This document shows, one piece after another, positions 10,693 to 21,482 of a stretch of DNA of 64,000 nucleotides; position 1 is the stretch's first letter; each line of letters starts with the position of its first letter. Position numbers and translations under genes: made by a program. The notes beneath the pieces are model-generated. The model made no database searches. It was given only the letters and a program-made list of their open reading frames with translations, and was not told where the DNA came from. This stretch comes from an uncultured Erythrobacter sp. (GTDB taxonomy: Bacteria > Pseudomonadota > Alphaproteobacteria > Sphingomonadales > Sphingomonadaceae), in assembly GCA_947493165.1 (NCBI GenBank), contig CANLPY010000001.1, positions 1,464,501 to 1,528,500 on the forward strand. Reading direction: 5' to 3'.

Positions 10693-11394
10693 ATGACTGA
10701 TGCCACAACAGAACTGCCAGCTTCTTCAAACGAAACCGCAAGTGCGATCAATATGCCGCGCGGACTGTTCGTTTATCTCATGCTTTATGGCGGGATGACG
10801 GTACTGGCAGGCGTGCTGGCGTTTAAGCAAGTGCAACTGTGGCCGACGGATCTGGCGGTGGAATCTGGCATTTTCGCGTTTCTCATCCTGGTCGTGATTT
10901 CCAGCACAGTGTCGCAGCTCTATGGGCAGAAATACGCGACCCGGATCGTCTGGCTGGGGTTTGTACCGCTGCTGATCGCCAGCGTGCTGATGCAATTGGT
11001 GCTGGCACTGCCCCCCTCGGTGGAAATGCTGAGCGGGCGTGCAGACGACCTCGCCGCGTTTGAGCGGGTGCACAACACCGTATGGCGCGTGTGGGCGGCG
11101 GGCCCGGCGGCCTACATCGTCTCGCTGCTGCTCAATATCTGGATATTTGACCGGCTGCGCGGCAGCGGAGAGGCCAGCACGATCGGCCTGATGATCCGCG
11201 GCGCGGTGGCCTCTGCGCTCAGCCAAGCAGTGGACTCGGTGATCTTCATCACTCTCGCCTTCTACGGCCTGTTCCCGATTATGGACCTACTGATCGGACA
11301 AGTGATCGCCAAAGTGGCGCTGTCAATTGTGCTGGTGCCATTCCTGATCACCGGCGGTGTGCGATTGGCGAAGTGGCTGGATGCTCGGGGGTGA
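10693..11394 (+). CDS. queuosine precursor transporter (YhhQ/VUT family)
   Basis: Multi-TM protein; ISSTVSQLYGQKYATRIVWLGF and SALSQAVDSVIFITLAFYG motifs; ATG chosen at 10693 inside the longer ORF. Confidence 0.8.
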   Translation: MTDATTELPASSNETASAINMPRGLFVYLMLYGGMTVLAGVLAFKQVQLWPTDLAVESGIFAFLILVVISSTVSQLYGQKYATRIVWLGFVPLLIASVLMQLVLALPPSVEMLSGRADDLAAFERVHNTVWRVWAAGPAAYIVSLLLNIWIFDRLRGSGEASTIGLMIRGAVASALSQAVDSVIFITLAFYGLFPIMDLLIGQVIAKVALSIVLVPFLITGGVRLAKWLDARG

Positions 11395-11945
11395 GGTTGG
11401 TGTTGCGGAATTCTAGAGTTAAATCCCCCGCTGCTCTGCGCATCACCAAGAACCCCACCGTGCACGCTTTCTTTGCGCTCGCCGCGCTTAGCCTAACAGC
11501 ATGCAATGAGCCTCCAATCCTAGTCCCAGATTTTTGTGAAGAGCAGCAGAGGACCATATCAGCAAAAGAGCGAAAAGTATCCGCGCTAGTTTATGTGGCT
11601 ACCGACGGCGGCTACAACATCAAATTATCGCATTTTATCAGTTTTAGCAGAGAGCTCAGTTTGCGCGATCCAGCACTCACGCAGGCTGAAATTGCGGATC
11701 AATACCTCAAGCGTTTTCCAAAATGTTGCTCAGTACAAAAACCTAGAGCGGTCGAAAATTATCCGATGTTCGGAAATACTGAAAGCCACGACTGGTGGCT
11801 GGATGAGGCGAGAGATTTTGGCGTGACCCATGAAGTGGTCATTACAAATTTGGATCACGAGCCCAAAGTATTTATCGACAATGACGAGCCATCTCGAATT
11901 CACAGCTCCAAATGCGGCAAATCGGACTTTGTGACGGTGGGATGA
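11373..11945 (+). CDS. hypothetical lipoprotein (start uncertain)
   Basis: Lipobox-like ALAALSLTACNE near the N-terminus; no family recognised; the 5' part overlaps the preceding gene so the true start is probably internal. Confidence 0.45.
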   Translation: MAGCSGVRLVLRNSRVKSPAALRITKNPTVHAFFALAALSLTACNEPPILVPDFCEEQQRTISAKERKVSALVYVATDGGYNIKLSHFISFSRELSLRDPALTQAEIADQYLKRFPKCCSVQKPRAVENYPMFGNTESHDWWLDEARDFGVTHEVVITNLDHEPKVFIDNDEPSRIHSSKCGKSDFVTVG

Positions 11946-12174
11946 CGCCGCGAGTTATCGGATATCGTCCAAGTTTTCCTACTCAGCGGGCGCCCGCTAT
12001 GCCGGGCCTATGCCTTTGCTCGCCGCGCTCCAACCTCCCACTAATCGAGTAAATCGATCAATCAGCCCATCTGTGATCGATTGGTTTTCCGCCCCAAGAC
12101 TGTGTTCCAGCCGTTCCAAGCGTGCTTCACCAGCGACGAGTGGAGCGGTCACCAAGCGCAACGGCTCGGTCGCC

Positions 12175-13809
12175 CTACTCGGTCCGGAATTGCGGGGTCA
12201 GCCGCTTGTTCGAGGCTTGCTCATAGGCATAGCCCGCCTTCAGCAGCAGGCCCTCCGACCACTTGCCCGCGTAGAAGCTGATCCCAATCGGCAGGCCCTC
12301 AATCCCGCCCATCGGCACCGTCAGATGCGGATAGCCAGAGGTCGCAGGCAGCCAGCTCGCGCTGGGTCCGGAGAACGTGTCCCCATCACCCAAGGTGGAG
12401 CGCCATGCCGGCCCCAGCGTCGGCGAGACCAGCACGGCCACGTCGTTCTCGCGCAGCAGCCGGTCAATACCCTCAACGCCCGCAATCCGCTTGGTCGTCT
12501 TGAGCGCCTCCAGATAGCGCGGATCGGTGATGCCAGCCTGAGCCTGAGCCTGCTCGAACAGCTCCTGGCCGAAATGCGGCATCTCAACCTCGGCATTGGC
12601 CGTATTGTAGGCGATGAGATCAGCCAGAGTGCGCGTGGTCACGGCCTTCGGCGTGGTGGCGAGATAGGCGTTGAGATCGGCTTTGAACTCAGTCAGCAGG
12701 ATGAGGAACTCAGCCTCGCCCAGCGCCTCCTGATCGGCATCGCTGATCCCGCGGTCCTCGATTTCAACCAGCACCGCGCCCTGCGCCTCCATCACGGCGA
12801 GAGCGGCGTCGAACTGCTCTATGATCGCGGGGTTGTCGCCCACCTGGCTGCGCATCACGCCGATCCGCATGCCCTTGAGGGCGTCGGCGCTCAGCCCTGC
12901 GGTGTAGTCGCTTGCCTGCGCATCCGCTTCTGCCGTCGCCGCATCGGCTGGGTCGCTGCCCGCCATCGCGGTGAGCATCATTGCGGCATCTGTCACCGTT
13001 CGGGTCATCGGTCCGGCGGTGTCCTGCGTGTGGCTAATCGGAACGACATGCGTTCTTGAGACGAGCCCAACAGTTGGCTTTAGGCCAACAACGCCATTGG
13101 CAGAGGACGGGCACATGATCGAGCCGTCGGTCTCGGTCCCGACAGTACCCGCTGCAAGACTGGCTGCCATAGCGGAACCGCTGCCGCTGGATGAGCCGCA
13201 AGAGTTGTAAGGCAGGCGATGCGGATTCTTCACGAGGCCCGCCACTGCGCTCCACCCGCTGGTTGAATTTGTGGAACGGAAATTGGCCCATTGTGAGAGA
13301 TTGGTCTTGCCGATAATGATTGCGCCAGCGTCTTCCAACCGCTGGATAAGCGGGGCGTTGCGATCTGTCACATTGTCGGAAAGAGCAGTTGAACCGGCTG
13401 TCGTGGGGACGGCGCCGTCAACCTCAATGTTATCCTTCACCAGAAGCGGGATGCCGTGCAGCGCCCCGACATCGCCGCCATCACAGCGCGCTTCATCGCT
13501 TGCGCGCGCTTGGTCCAAGGCGTCAGGGAAGAGCGAAAGAACCGCGTTCAGTTGCGGGCCGTCTTCGGCGTCGTCTAACTCTGCGATACGCTCAAGATAG
13601 GCGGCGGTGATTGCCTCGCTGGAAAACGCACCATCCCTCATGCCAGCGGAAAGTTCCGCCATAGAATATTGTTCAACATCGCCAAGATTGGCCCTGGCTT
13701 GCTCAACGTCCGGCACTGCGCATGCTTCAAGCACAGCCCCGCTCAACGCATCGCATCCAGCCAAAGTGAGGCAAGCCGCCCCGCACAAAATCATCCTACG
13801 CAGCATCAC
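12175..13809 (-). CDS. amidase (GatA/amidase-signature family), predicted lipoprotein
   Basis: GIPLLVKDNIEV, GSSSGSGSAMAASLAAGTVGTETDGSIMCPSSANGVVGLKPTVGLVSR amidase signature; N-terminal LTLAGCDA lipobox. Confidence 0.9.
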   Translation of the reverse strand: MMLRRMILCGAACLTLAGCDALSGAVLEACAVPDVEQARANLGDVEQYSMAELSAGMRDGAFSSEAITAAYLERIAELDDAEDGPQLNAVLSLFPDALDQARASDEARCDGGDVGALHGIPLLVKDNIEVDGAVPTTAGSTALSDNVTDRNAPLIQRLEDAGAIIIGKTNLSQWANFRSTNSTSGWSAVAGLVKNPHRLPYNSCGSSSGSGSAMAASLAAGTVGTETDGSIMCPSSANGVVGLKPTVGLVSRTHVVPISHTQDTAGPMTRTVTDAAMMLTAMAGSDPADAATAEADAQASDYTAGLSADALKGMRIGVMRSQVGDNPAIIEQFDAALAVMEAQGAVLVEIEDRGISDADQEALGEAEFLILLTEFKADLNAYLATTPKAVTTRTLADLIAYNTANAEVEMPHFGQELFEQAQAQAGITDPRYLEALKTTKRIAGVEGIDRLLRENDVAVLVSPTLGPAWRSTLGDGDTFSGPSASWLPATSGYPHLTVPMGGIEGLPIGISFYAGKWSEGLLLKAGYAYEQASNKRLTPQFRTE

Positions 13810-13837
13810 TCACCAATCCTCGAAACCATAGCGTCAA

Positions 13838-13874
13838 TAAAAAGGGCGGAGCAATCTGGTAACTGCTCCGCCCC
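13838..13874 (-). terminator. Rho-independent terminator downstream of the TonB receptor
   Basis: Minus strand GGGCGGAGCA-GTTACCAGAT-TGCTCCGCCC followed by TTTTTATT; perfect 10-bp stem. Confidence 0.75.
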
Positions 13875-13896
13875 AATCTGTCACTTCTATGTGTGC

Positions 13897-16800
13897 TCAG
13901 TACGTCGCCCGAACACCCATAAAGAAGAAGGTGCCGACAGGGCTGACCGGGAAGGCCTGTTCGGTCACAAACGGATTGCGATCGAACACATTATTCACAC
14001 CGCCATATACGTCGACCGTATCACTTAGGTCATAGTTGAACGAGATATCGTGGATGAAGGCATCACTCGAAAGTCCATTTTCCGGAGTGAACGTATCAGA
14101 ACCGGTGTTACCAACAGTTTCAATCTCAACCGCACGCAGGCCCTGACTATCGAGATAGGTCGTGGCCCAGGTCACAGAGAAACGCGACCAATCCCACGTT
14201 AACGAGGCGCGGCCAGCCCATTCAGGGCGTTGCAATTCACCCAGCTCCGGATCGACTAGTGCGAGGTCGCTGGGGTCAAAGAAGTTGTTGAGCTTATCCA
14301 CCCAAGTGCCAGACCCGTTTAGCGTGAAGCCGTGATCGCCGAGGTCGAAGCTGTATTGCATAGCCGCTTCAATTCCTGCGGTTTCCTGTCGTGCGAAATT
14401 CAGGAAACTTTGCGAGATGAAAGAGAAACCTCCATTATCAGCCCGGCGCCGGATCAAAGGACAAAACTCATTGTCGATGCTGGAGCTGTCAACACAGTTA
14501 TCGACGATATCCTGATCGTCGACCAGGTTAATCGCTTCCTCAATCTCGATGTTGTAATAGTCAACGCTCAGGATCAAACCCGGAAGGAAGCGCGGTGTGA
14601 TCTGTGTACCAACTGTAAACGTCGTTGCCGTTTCTTCCTGCAAATCTGGATTGCCTGAAATCGTACCTGAGAAACGCGCGGTCAGCGGATCAACATAGGA
14701 GTATGTTCCGGTCCCAAAGGTGGGATCGAAACCGACCGTATTGAAGAATGCAGTGCAGTTCGCTTGACGCAACGCCGGATCAGCAGCCGTGACCAGGTTC
14801 CCGGCGTCACAGGGATCGTCTGGACGGAAGAACGCGCCCTGAGCAGGGTTGAATAACTCATTGATGTTGGGCGCGCGGACGGCCTGCGCATAAGTCGCTC
14901 GGAAAAGGATGTCTTCTGACGGTGCATATAAACCGCTAACGTTCCATGTAAACGCGGTGCCAACTGTTGAGTAATCAGCGTATCGCGCAGCACCGCTCAC
15001 TTCGAGCGTTTCGGCGAAGGGAACGCCCGATAAAATGGGCAAGCGCAGCTCACCAAACAGCTCAAAGACTGTGAACTCACCACCTGAATTGCTGGTTTGC
15101 GTCGCTGGATCAAAGACCAGCGATTGCTGTTCATCATCTAACGGATCAGGTGTAAGGATATCGCCAATCAATGTGCCGGCCGCACCTTCGGGCGTCGTAA
15201 CCGGCAACACGCCGCGCACCAAAGGATCGAACGTTGACCGACTGACTTCTTCGCGAAACTCAAATCCGCCAGCGAAGCCAACAGGGCCGCCGGGCAGTTC
15301 AAGGAACGCGCCAGTGTCGCCGCTGAAAATCGCACTGAAGACCAATTGCTCTAGCTCAAATTCATTGACCGTAGTTGCGGTGATAAAGTCGATTGCATCC
15401 TGACTGATCGATCCGATTCCGCCGAGAATATTTGCGGGGCGGCATTGCCCGTCACCAGGATTGAATGAGAAAAACCCCGGCTCTGCAAATGGGATGCCGA
15501 AAGGTGTGGTCGCAGGAGCGGTCGGATCAATATCAGAACGGCAAATTGGGTTTCCTGCAGCATCCGTAGTCACATCAATTGCCGCAAAGAAGCGATCAAT
15601 GATCACGCGGTTGGTGTCGAAACTGGTCTGCTGAAACGTCCCGTAATTGGCGCTGATCTCATACGAAAGATGGTCGGTGATATCGCCCCGCAACCCGCCG
15701 ACGAAGCGCCAAGTCTCAAATTCATTGCGGTCACGGTTTGGTCCCAAATCCGCTGGGTCGCGCGTTATATAGAAGCCCTCCTCTGTTCCATCACCAAAGA
15801 ACAAGGGGGCGACAAAAGGTTGCAGTTCGGGCGTGATGAATGGGTTATCTGCCCGTACTGTCAGCAGGTCATAAAAGGTGTTGGGCTGGGCCTGAAACTC
15901 GGCTGTATTCGATACGTATTTCCCTTCGAAGAAAAGGGTCGCCTCCTGCGAGATTTCAAAGGTCAGATTGGCATTTACAGACCAGCGCTCGGTTTCCGGG
16001 ATCAGCGAGTTTGAGTTGAAGTTGTTCTGGATACCATCGCCGCCGAACTGGTTAAACAGACCGGCAATCGCGCCATCTTGATACACTGACAGTGAGCCAT
16101 CTGGATTAATGGTCGCACAGCCACCGGCTAGGCCGAACGCCCCAGGGTTAAAGGTACTGTTGAAACCAACCGCGGATTCCAAACAGTCTGCAATACCATT
16201 GCCATTGATATCTGGGCCATCGCTAAGTCCAATGTCGCCGGGGGCCACGATGCCGCCTGCAGATGACAGTGAGAACCGCGGATCTGTTGCGATGAACCGC
16301 CGGGGCGCATTGACCGAACGGTCAATCAAAGCTTGTTCAGCGGCCGTTGGAGTAAAGCCAGTGGTATCCGTGGGGATCAAGCCCCCTAGCACCGAGCCAT
16401 TTGCGAGGAAATTCGGCGTGTCTGAGCCAAGTTCTCCCGTCTGGAAACGCAGCGCCGGGTTTGCGAGATCATCGAAGATGCCATTATCGTGCGAGAAACC
16501 GCGCTCACCGAACAACAGCTCATCACTGCGCGCATATTCACCCGAAACAGTGAAATTGCCTCGGCCACCGGCAAAGTTGGCTCCCCATGTAAGATCGGCG
16601 TTGATCCGCCAAACATCACCGCGCGACGCAAGGCCACCTTGGATGTTGCCTTCCAAACCTTCAAAATCCTCGCGCAAGATGAAGTTCACAACCCCCGAAA
16701 CAGCATCCGCGCCATAGATTGAAGATGCTCCGCCAGTCAGCGTCTCCACGCGCTCAATTAGTGCCGTCGGGATCGAGTTAACATCAACAGCCTGCTGGCC

Positions 16801-16956
16801 TGCAACCCCTGAAACATGACGGCGACCGTTAACTAGGACTAGCGTCCGATTGGAACCCAACCCTCGCAGGTTGAGAACCGCTTGACCGACACCAAGCCCT
16901 CCTGAAAAAACACCATCAATCGAGCCTTCAGAGGTGGTCGAGCAGCAAAGTGTCAA
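13897..16956 (-). pseudogene. TonB-dependent receptor, apparently 5'-truncated
   Basis: Plug motifs (VLNLRGLGSNRTLVLVNGRR...GGASSIYGADAVSGVVNFI) and full barrel present, but no signal peptide or TonB box; only a TTG start with an in-frame stop (TGA TCC GGC TTG) immediately upstream. Confidence 0.6.
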
Positions 16957-17059
16957 GCCGGATCAGCAGGAATTATTGCGCCGCACAAGGTAAACGCGTT
17001 TATTGTTGCCAAATTGCCAGCATCGATGGTTGATGGCGCAACTTAAATTACAGTTTTGG

Positions 17060-17098
17060 ACAATAAAAAATGGGCAACCGGGCCCGACCCATGCTGGC
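17060..17098 (-). terminator. Possible terminator downstream of the amidohydrolase
   Basis: Minus strand TGGGTCGGGCCCGGTTGCCCA followed by TTTTTTATTG; imperfect stem. Confidence 0.4.
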
Positions 17099-17105
17099 CT
17101 TTGGC

Positions 17106-18386
17106 TCAATCGCTCTTGTAGATCGCACCCTGCTTCATCACGAAACGCACGTCTTCGAGTAGCCCAATTTCGCTCAGCGGATTGCCAGCAACAGCGATGA
17201 TGTCTGCCGACGCACCGGGCGCAATAACGCCAATATTACCTTTTTGACCCAAAGCATCAGCAGCATTGAACGTTGCAGCACGCAGCGCCTGCGCCTCTGT
17301 CATGCCGAACCGGACCATGCGCGACAATTGATTGGCATTGTCGCCGTGCGGATAGACCCCCGCATCACTACCGAACACCATCTTGACGCCCGCTTCGTGG
17401 GCACGGCGAAAGCTGTCACGCTGGCGCGTTCCCACTACGCGTTCTTTATCCAGGCTCTCTTGCAGGATACCGGCCTTTTCCCCTTCGCCCAGAATGTATT
17501 CTGTGTTGTAAATATCCATCGAGAGGAATGTGCCCTTTTCCTTCGCCAAACGGATACCTTCATCGTCGATGAAACTGGAGTGCTCAATTGTATCTGCGCC
17601 AGCCTTGATCGCGTTGAGAATACCCTCTGTCCCATGCGCGTGGCTGGCCACTTTGCGGCCGTGGCTATGCGCCTCTTCAACCAGAGCGGTCAGTTCTTCC
17701 AATGTGTATTGCGGCGCGCCTACTTTGGTACCCTTCGATAGAACACCGCCAGTTGAGCACGTTTTGATCAGGTCCACATCATATTTAATGTTGCGCCGCA
17801 CCTTTGCTCGTACAGCCCAAGGCCCATCAGCCACACCCTCACCAACAAGTCCGTATTCTTCAGGCAGCAAGTTGTTATCGGAGCAATGGCCGCCGGTAAT
17901 CCCAATGGAAGGCCCAGATACATATAGCCGCGGACCGGGGACATCGCCTTCCGCAATTGCGTCCCTCAACGCCACGTCGGAAAAACTTGGAGCGCCAACA
18001 TTTCGGGCCGTTGTAAAACCAGCCATCAATGTCTTTTTCGCGTTGACGACCCCGGTGATCGCTGCTCGTTCGTGAGAGATTTGCAACCTGCGATACCCTT
18101 GGTCGGTCGCCTTGCCGGTCAGGTGAACATGCATGTCGATCAAACCCGGCAAAATCGTCATGCCCGTAAGGTTGATGACAGTGTCGCCCTCTGCCACCGC
18201 CGCTTCGCCGCGTGAAACATCAGTAATCTCACCATCAACAATCGTAATAACAGGATCGCTAACAAGACGACCGGTTTCGACATCGACCATAGCGTCTGCC
18301 GTGAGCACCACGGTCTCAGCGCGAAGGGTGACTGAACTGGCGAGAAAAGAAGCGGTGATTGCAAATGCGATGGTCGGCAGTTTCAA
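17106..18386 (-). CDS. exported amidohydrolase (imidazolonepropionase/Xaa-Pro dipeptidase-like)
   Basis: DMHVHL, LIKTCSTGGVLSKG (candidate carbamylated Lys), SHAHG, IEHSS, FGSDAGVYPHG metal motifs; TTG start with AGGGGA ribosome site giving signal peptide MKLPTIAFAITASFLASSVTLRA. Confidence 0.85.
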   Translation of the reverse strand: MKLPTIAFAITASFLASSVTLRAETVVLTADAMVDVETGRLVSDPVITIVDGEITDVSRGEAAVAEGDTVINLTGMTILPGLIDMHVHLTGKATDQGYRRLQISHERAAITGVVNAKKTLMAGFTTARNVGAPSFSDVALRDAIAEGDVPGPRLYVSGPSIGITGGHCSDNNLLPEEYGLVGEGVADGPWAVRAKVRRNIKYDVDLIKTCSTGGVLSKGTKVGAPQYTLEELTALVEEAHSHGRKVASHAHGTEGILNAIKAGADTIEHSSFIDDEGIRLAKEKGTFLSMDIYNTEYILGEGEKAGILQESLDKERVVGTRQRDSFRRAHEAGVKMVFGSDAGVYPHGDNANQLSRMVRFGMTEAQALRAATFNAADALGQKGNIGVIAPGASADIIAVAGNPLSEIGLLEDVRFVMKQGAIYKSD

Positions 18387-18535
18387 GCAAATTCCCCTGA
18401 AGCAATTTGGCAAACGCTAACAGCTTTTGCGCGCTCAGCAAGTGCGGTTGGATCGAATTGCTGGTAGCGCTTTACACCAATACCTAGGGTTGCTGCGGCC
18501 CTTCAGGCTCAAAGATATGGATCGAGACGTGAAAC

Positions 18536-20008
18536 ATGAAATATGAGACAAAACTTGCGAGCGAAAAGGCCATGTCCGCTGCGACAAATTATTCAGAATG
18601 GAGCGAAGCAGCGAAAGCACATGATTTGCGGACAGGCGCAGATGCTTGGAAGGCTTCCGATGAAAGCAAATATTTCGATCATGCTTCCATTAGGCGGCGG
18701 CTTGAACAGCTAAACAAGTTCGCGAAAAAGCATGACAACCCCGGGCTGTTGTTTGCCTTGAACGAAGGCATCCACGGCAACATGGATGGTATGGGCCACT
18801 ATCGTCTGTACGAAAAAGCCCGGTTCGGCACGAAGGACCTTATCAGCGAATATGTGTATGCGATTGCCAAGAGCTTAGACCATCTAGCGGATAAGAAAGT
18901 CGCCGACATTCCGTTCGATGAAAAGCTCGATTTTTTCCGTCGCGCGCAACATTGCTATGGCCGCTCAGCGTTTTTGATGAGCGGGTCGGGATCGTTCCTA
19001 TACTTTCACCTCGGCGTGGCCAAAGCCCTTTGGAAAGAGGGTTTGCTGCCAAAGATCATCTCCGGTTCGAGCGGCGGATCAGTCGTGGGAGCCATGCTTT
19101 GCACGCACAAAGACGAAGACTTGGAAGGGCTCTTTGATCCAGAGGTTTTGGTTGGCCTTTCAGGCTCAAGCGGCGGGCCTGCGACTAGCCTTTTCGGCTC
19201 TCCAAAGCGGCTGTCGGCCGATGAAATTCGCGGGCAGTTGAGCAAAATCATACCGGACGTCACGTTTCAGGAAGCATACGAGTTGACCGGGCGCGACCTC
19301 AACATTTCCATCGCACCTGCAGAACGCCATCAGACTTCCCGATTGCTCAATGCCATTGCGTCTCCCAACGTTTTCATTCGCGAAGCGGTCTGGGCGTCTT
19401 GCGCAGTTCCAGGAATTTATCCCGCCGTCACCCTGATGGCGAAAGACCATAATGGTAAGCGCGTGCCCTATTTGCCTGACCGCAAATGGGTCGATGGATC
19501 TGTGACAAATGATTTACCGACAAAGCGACTTTCGCGGCTTTACGGAGCCAATCACCATATCGTGAGCCAAGCCAACCCCATCGTCACGCCATTTGCGGGC
19601 GTGATGAAAGAGCAGCAGGGATCGCTAGCTGCCATCCGGCGCGCAAGCGTTTCAACCATGAAAGCATGGGCGAATGCCAATGTGACAATGATGCAAAGAC
19701 CGTTGTCATATTTCCCCGCTCTCAACAGCATGACCAGCATGATGTTATCGGTCATGAACCAAACCTACAGCGGCGACATAAATATCGTCTGTCCGCCGAT
19801 GCTGTGGAGCCCAGCCAAGATGTTGAGTGAGCTTCCATTGGAAGACATAGAGCACCTCGTGGATCTTGGCGAACGCTCTGCATGGCCCCAGATTGAGATG
19901 GTTCGCACCCAGACGAAAGTCAGCCAAACTCTGGAGCGTATTCTATTCGCCTATGAAGGTGAACTGGTCCAAGATCACAGCTATACGGTAAAAAGAAAGA
20001 CCGCCTAG
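18536..20008 (+). CDS. DUF3336 domain-containing patatin-like phospholipase
   Basis: SGSGSFLYFHLGVAKALW, ISGSSGGSVVGAML (GxSxG), KWVDGSV (DG dyad); N-terminal DUF3336-like helical region. Confidence 0.85.
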   Translation: MKYETKLASEKAMSAATNYSEWSEAAKAHDLRTGADAWKASDESKYFDHASIRRRLEQLNKFAKKHDNPGLLFALNEGIHGNMDGMGHYRLYEKARFGTKDLISEYVYAIAKSLDHLADKKVADIPFDEKLDFFRRAQHCYGRSAFLMSGSGSFLYFHLGVAKALWKEGLLPKIISGSSGGSVVGAMLCTHKDEDLEGLFDPEVLVGLSGSSGGPATSLFGSPKRLSADEIRGQLSKIIPDVTFQEAYELTGRDLNISIAPAERHQTSRLLNAIASPNVFIREAVWASCAVPGIYPAVTLMAKDHNGKRVPYLPDRKWVDGSVTNDLPTKRLSRLYGANHHIVSQANPIVTPFAGVMKEQQGSLAAIRRASVSTMKAWANANVTMMQRPLSYFPALNSMTSMMLSVMNQTYSGDINIVCPPMLWSPAKMLSELPLEDIEHLVDLGERSAWPQIEMVRTQTKVSQTLERILFAYEGELVQDHSYTVKRKTA

Positions 20009-20280
20009 ATCGGATGCAACGATCAGTCGGCATTGGTGCCTCAAAAGCCACTTTGTGAACTCAAATCGATGGACTGTCAGTCTAATCGCTACTTGTCTTT
20101 GGCTAGCATGACGGGTCCCTGCTCGACGTGACACCGGATCAAAGAGGTTTATCGCTCGGTCAGAAAGGCTGAGCATCAAGTGCTGCAATCAGAAAGCCCA
20201 TCTGGTCCAACCTATTTTGGCGGTCGCAGCCTGCAAGATGCGCACAAAGCGTAGCCTGAGTACAATAGATTAGATCGACG

Positions 20281-21255
20281 CTACCGTCCCCGAACCTCTG
20301 ACGGTGATTTGCCAAAATGCTCCTTAAATGCCCGACTAAATGTCGCCAGGTTCTTGAAGCCCGCACTATAGGCTATCTCGGATATCGACCGGGATTGGTA
20401 GATGGGCGTTTCCAAAATGCGCATCGCCTCTTGTAGTCGCCGCGCCGTCAGAAATTGCCGAACAGAGGTGCTTTGTTCTGCAAAAGTGGTTTGTAACAGC
20501 CTAAGAGAAATACCATTCGCGTCAGCTATTTGAGCAGGAGTTAGCTCCTCGTCCGCAAAGCTTTGGTCAATGTAGCTGCAACATCTCTGATACAGTTCTC
20601 GATGACCTGGACTTACTGGTGCAAGCAATTTTTGTTGATCAGCAATTGAAAGCACTGCGAGCTCAAGAAATGTCTCAGCCAGCCTGGCTTTCGCAAAATC
20701 ACTCATCTCGTCGACATCATTGCGCCAAAGTGAATGCAAATAGTCGTAAGAAACCCGGTGAATGGGATTCGAACTGTCGACAGGCAGAAATGCAACATCC
20801 TTTGGGAACGGGGAAAAGCGACGCAGATATGTTTCCGCAACGGGTATCGAGATGAGCGTTGTTTCTTCCTCAAAAGCCAAGCAATAAGGCTGTGAGTTAT
20901 CGCAAATCAGATAATCGCCTGGCCTTAAGGGCAGCTCATTATCGCGCAGTTTGAGAACACTTTTCCCCTGCATCTGAACCTTGATGATAAAATCATTTTT
21001 AGAACCGGGAGGCATATCCTGAGGCCTGTGCAGGACATTCGCAGGCTGAGATCTGCATTGGATCATATCGACATTGCCGATCGAAACCGCAGCTAAAGAC
21101 GCCTTAAATGGATCATTGCCTCGCGGTTCGGCTCGAATCGACCCGAAGATATTGCCAAGTAGAGTGTTCCAGTTTTCTGACGAGTTCGACTCGATCAATG
21201 TCTTTGGCGTCCCAAGCGGGTTGGCCAAAGCTTTTTGGGAATCATTTCTCATCAC
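20281..21255 (-). CDS. AraC-family transcriptional regulator
   Basis: C-terminal double HTH (LTPAQIADANGISLRLLQTTFAEQST...SISEIAYSAGFKNLATFSRAFKEHFGKSPSEVR); N-terminal AraC-binding-like domain. Confidence 0.9.
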   Translation of the reverse strand: MMRNDSQKALANPLGTPKTLIESNSSENWNTLLGNIFGSIRAEPRGNDPFKASLAAVSIGNVDMIQCRSQPANVLHRPQDMPPGSKNDFIIKVQMQGKSVLKLRDNELPLRPGDYLICDNSQPYCLAFEEETTLISIPVAETYLRRFSPFPKDVAFLPVDSSNPIHRVSYDYLHSLWRNDVDEMSDFAKARLAETFLELAVLSIADQQKLLAPVSPGHRELYQRCCSYIDQSFADEELTPAQIADANGISLRLLQTTFAEQSTSVRQFLTARRLQEAMRILETPIYQSRSISEIAYSAGFKNLATFSRAFKEHFGKSPSEVRGR

Positions 21256-21482
21256 ATGTCTTCCATTACAGGCCCACTAGATAGAGCCTCCTGTACCGAT
21301 GTGATCCCTCATCATCAGCTGTTTTCCTGATTCAAATAGATGCCGTCAACCCCTCAAAGGACTGGCATCATGCAGGCACCGACCAAACTGGCGACGAAAC
21401 GCTGCCACGTTAAATGGCGTGCGAACAACGGTTTTGGCGGTTCGCTCTTCAGTCTTCCTTGTCCGCAAACGGAGGTTTTGTG

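Noticed and set aside
12010-13059. 349-aa plus-strand ORF opposite the amidase
   Set aside because: Entirely antisense to a well-supported amidase; Arg/His-rich composition typical of shadow ORFs in high-GC DNA
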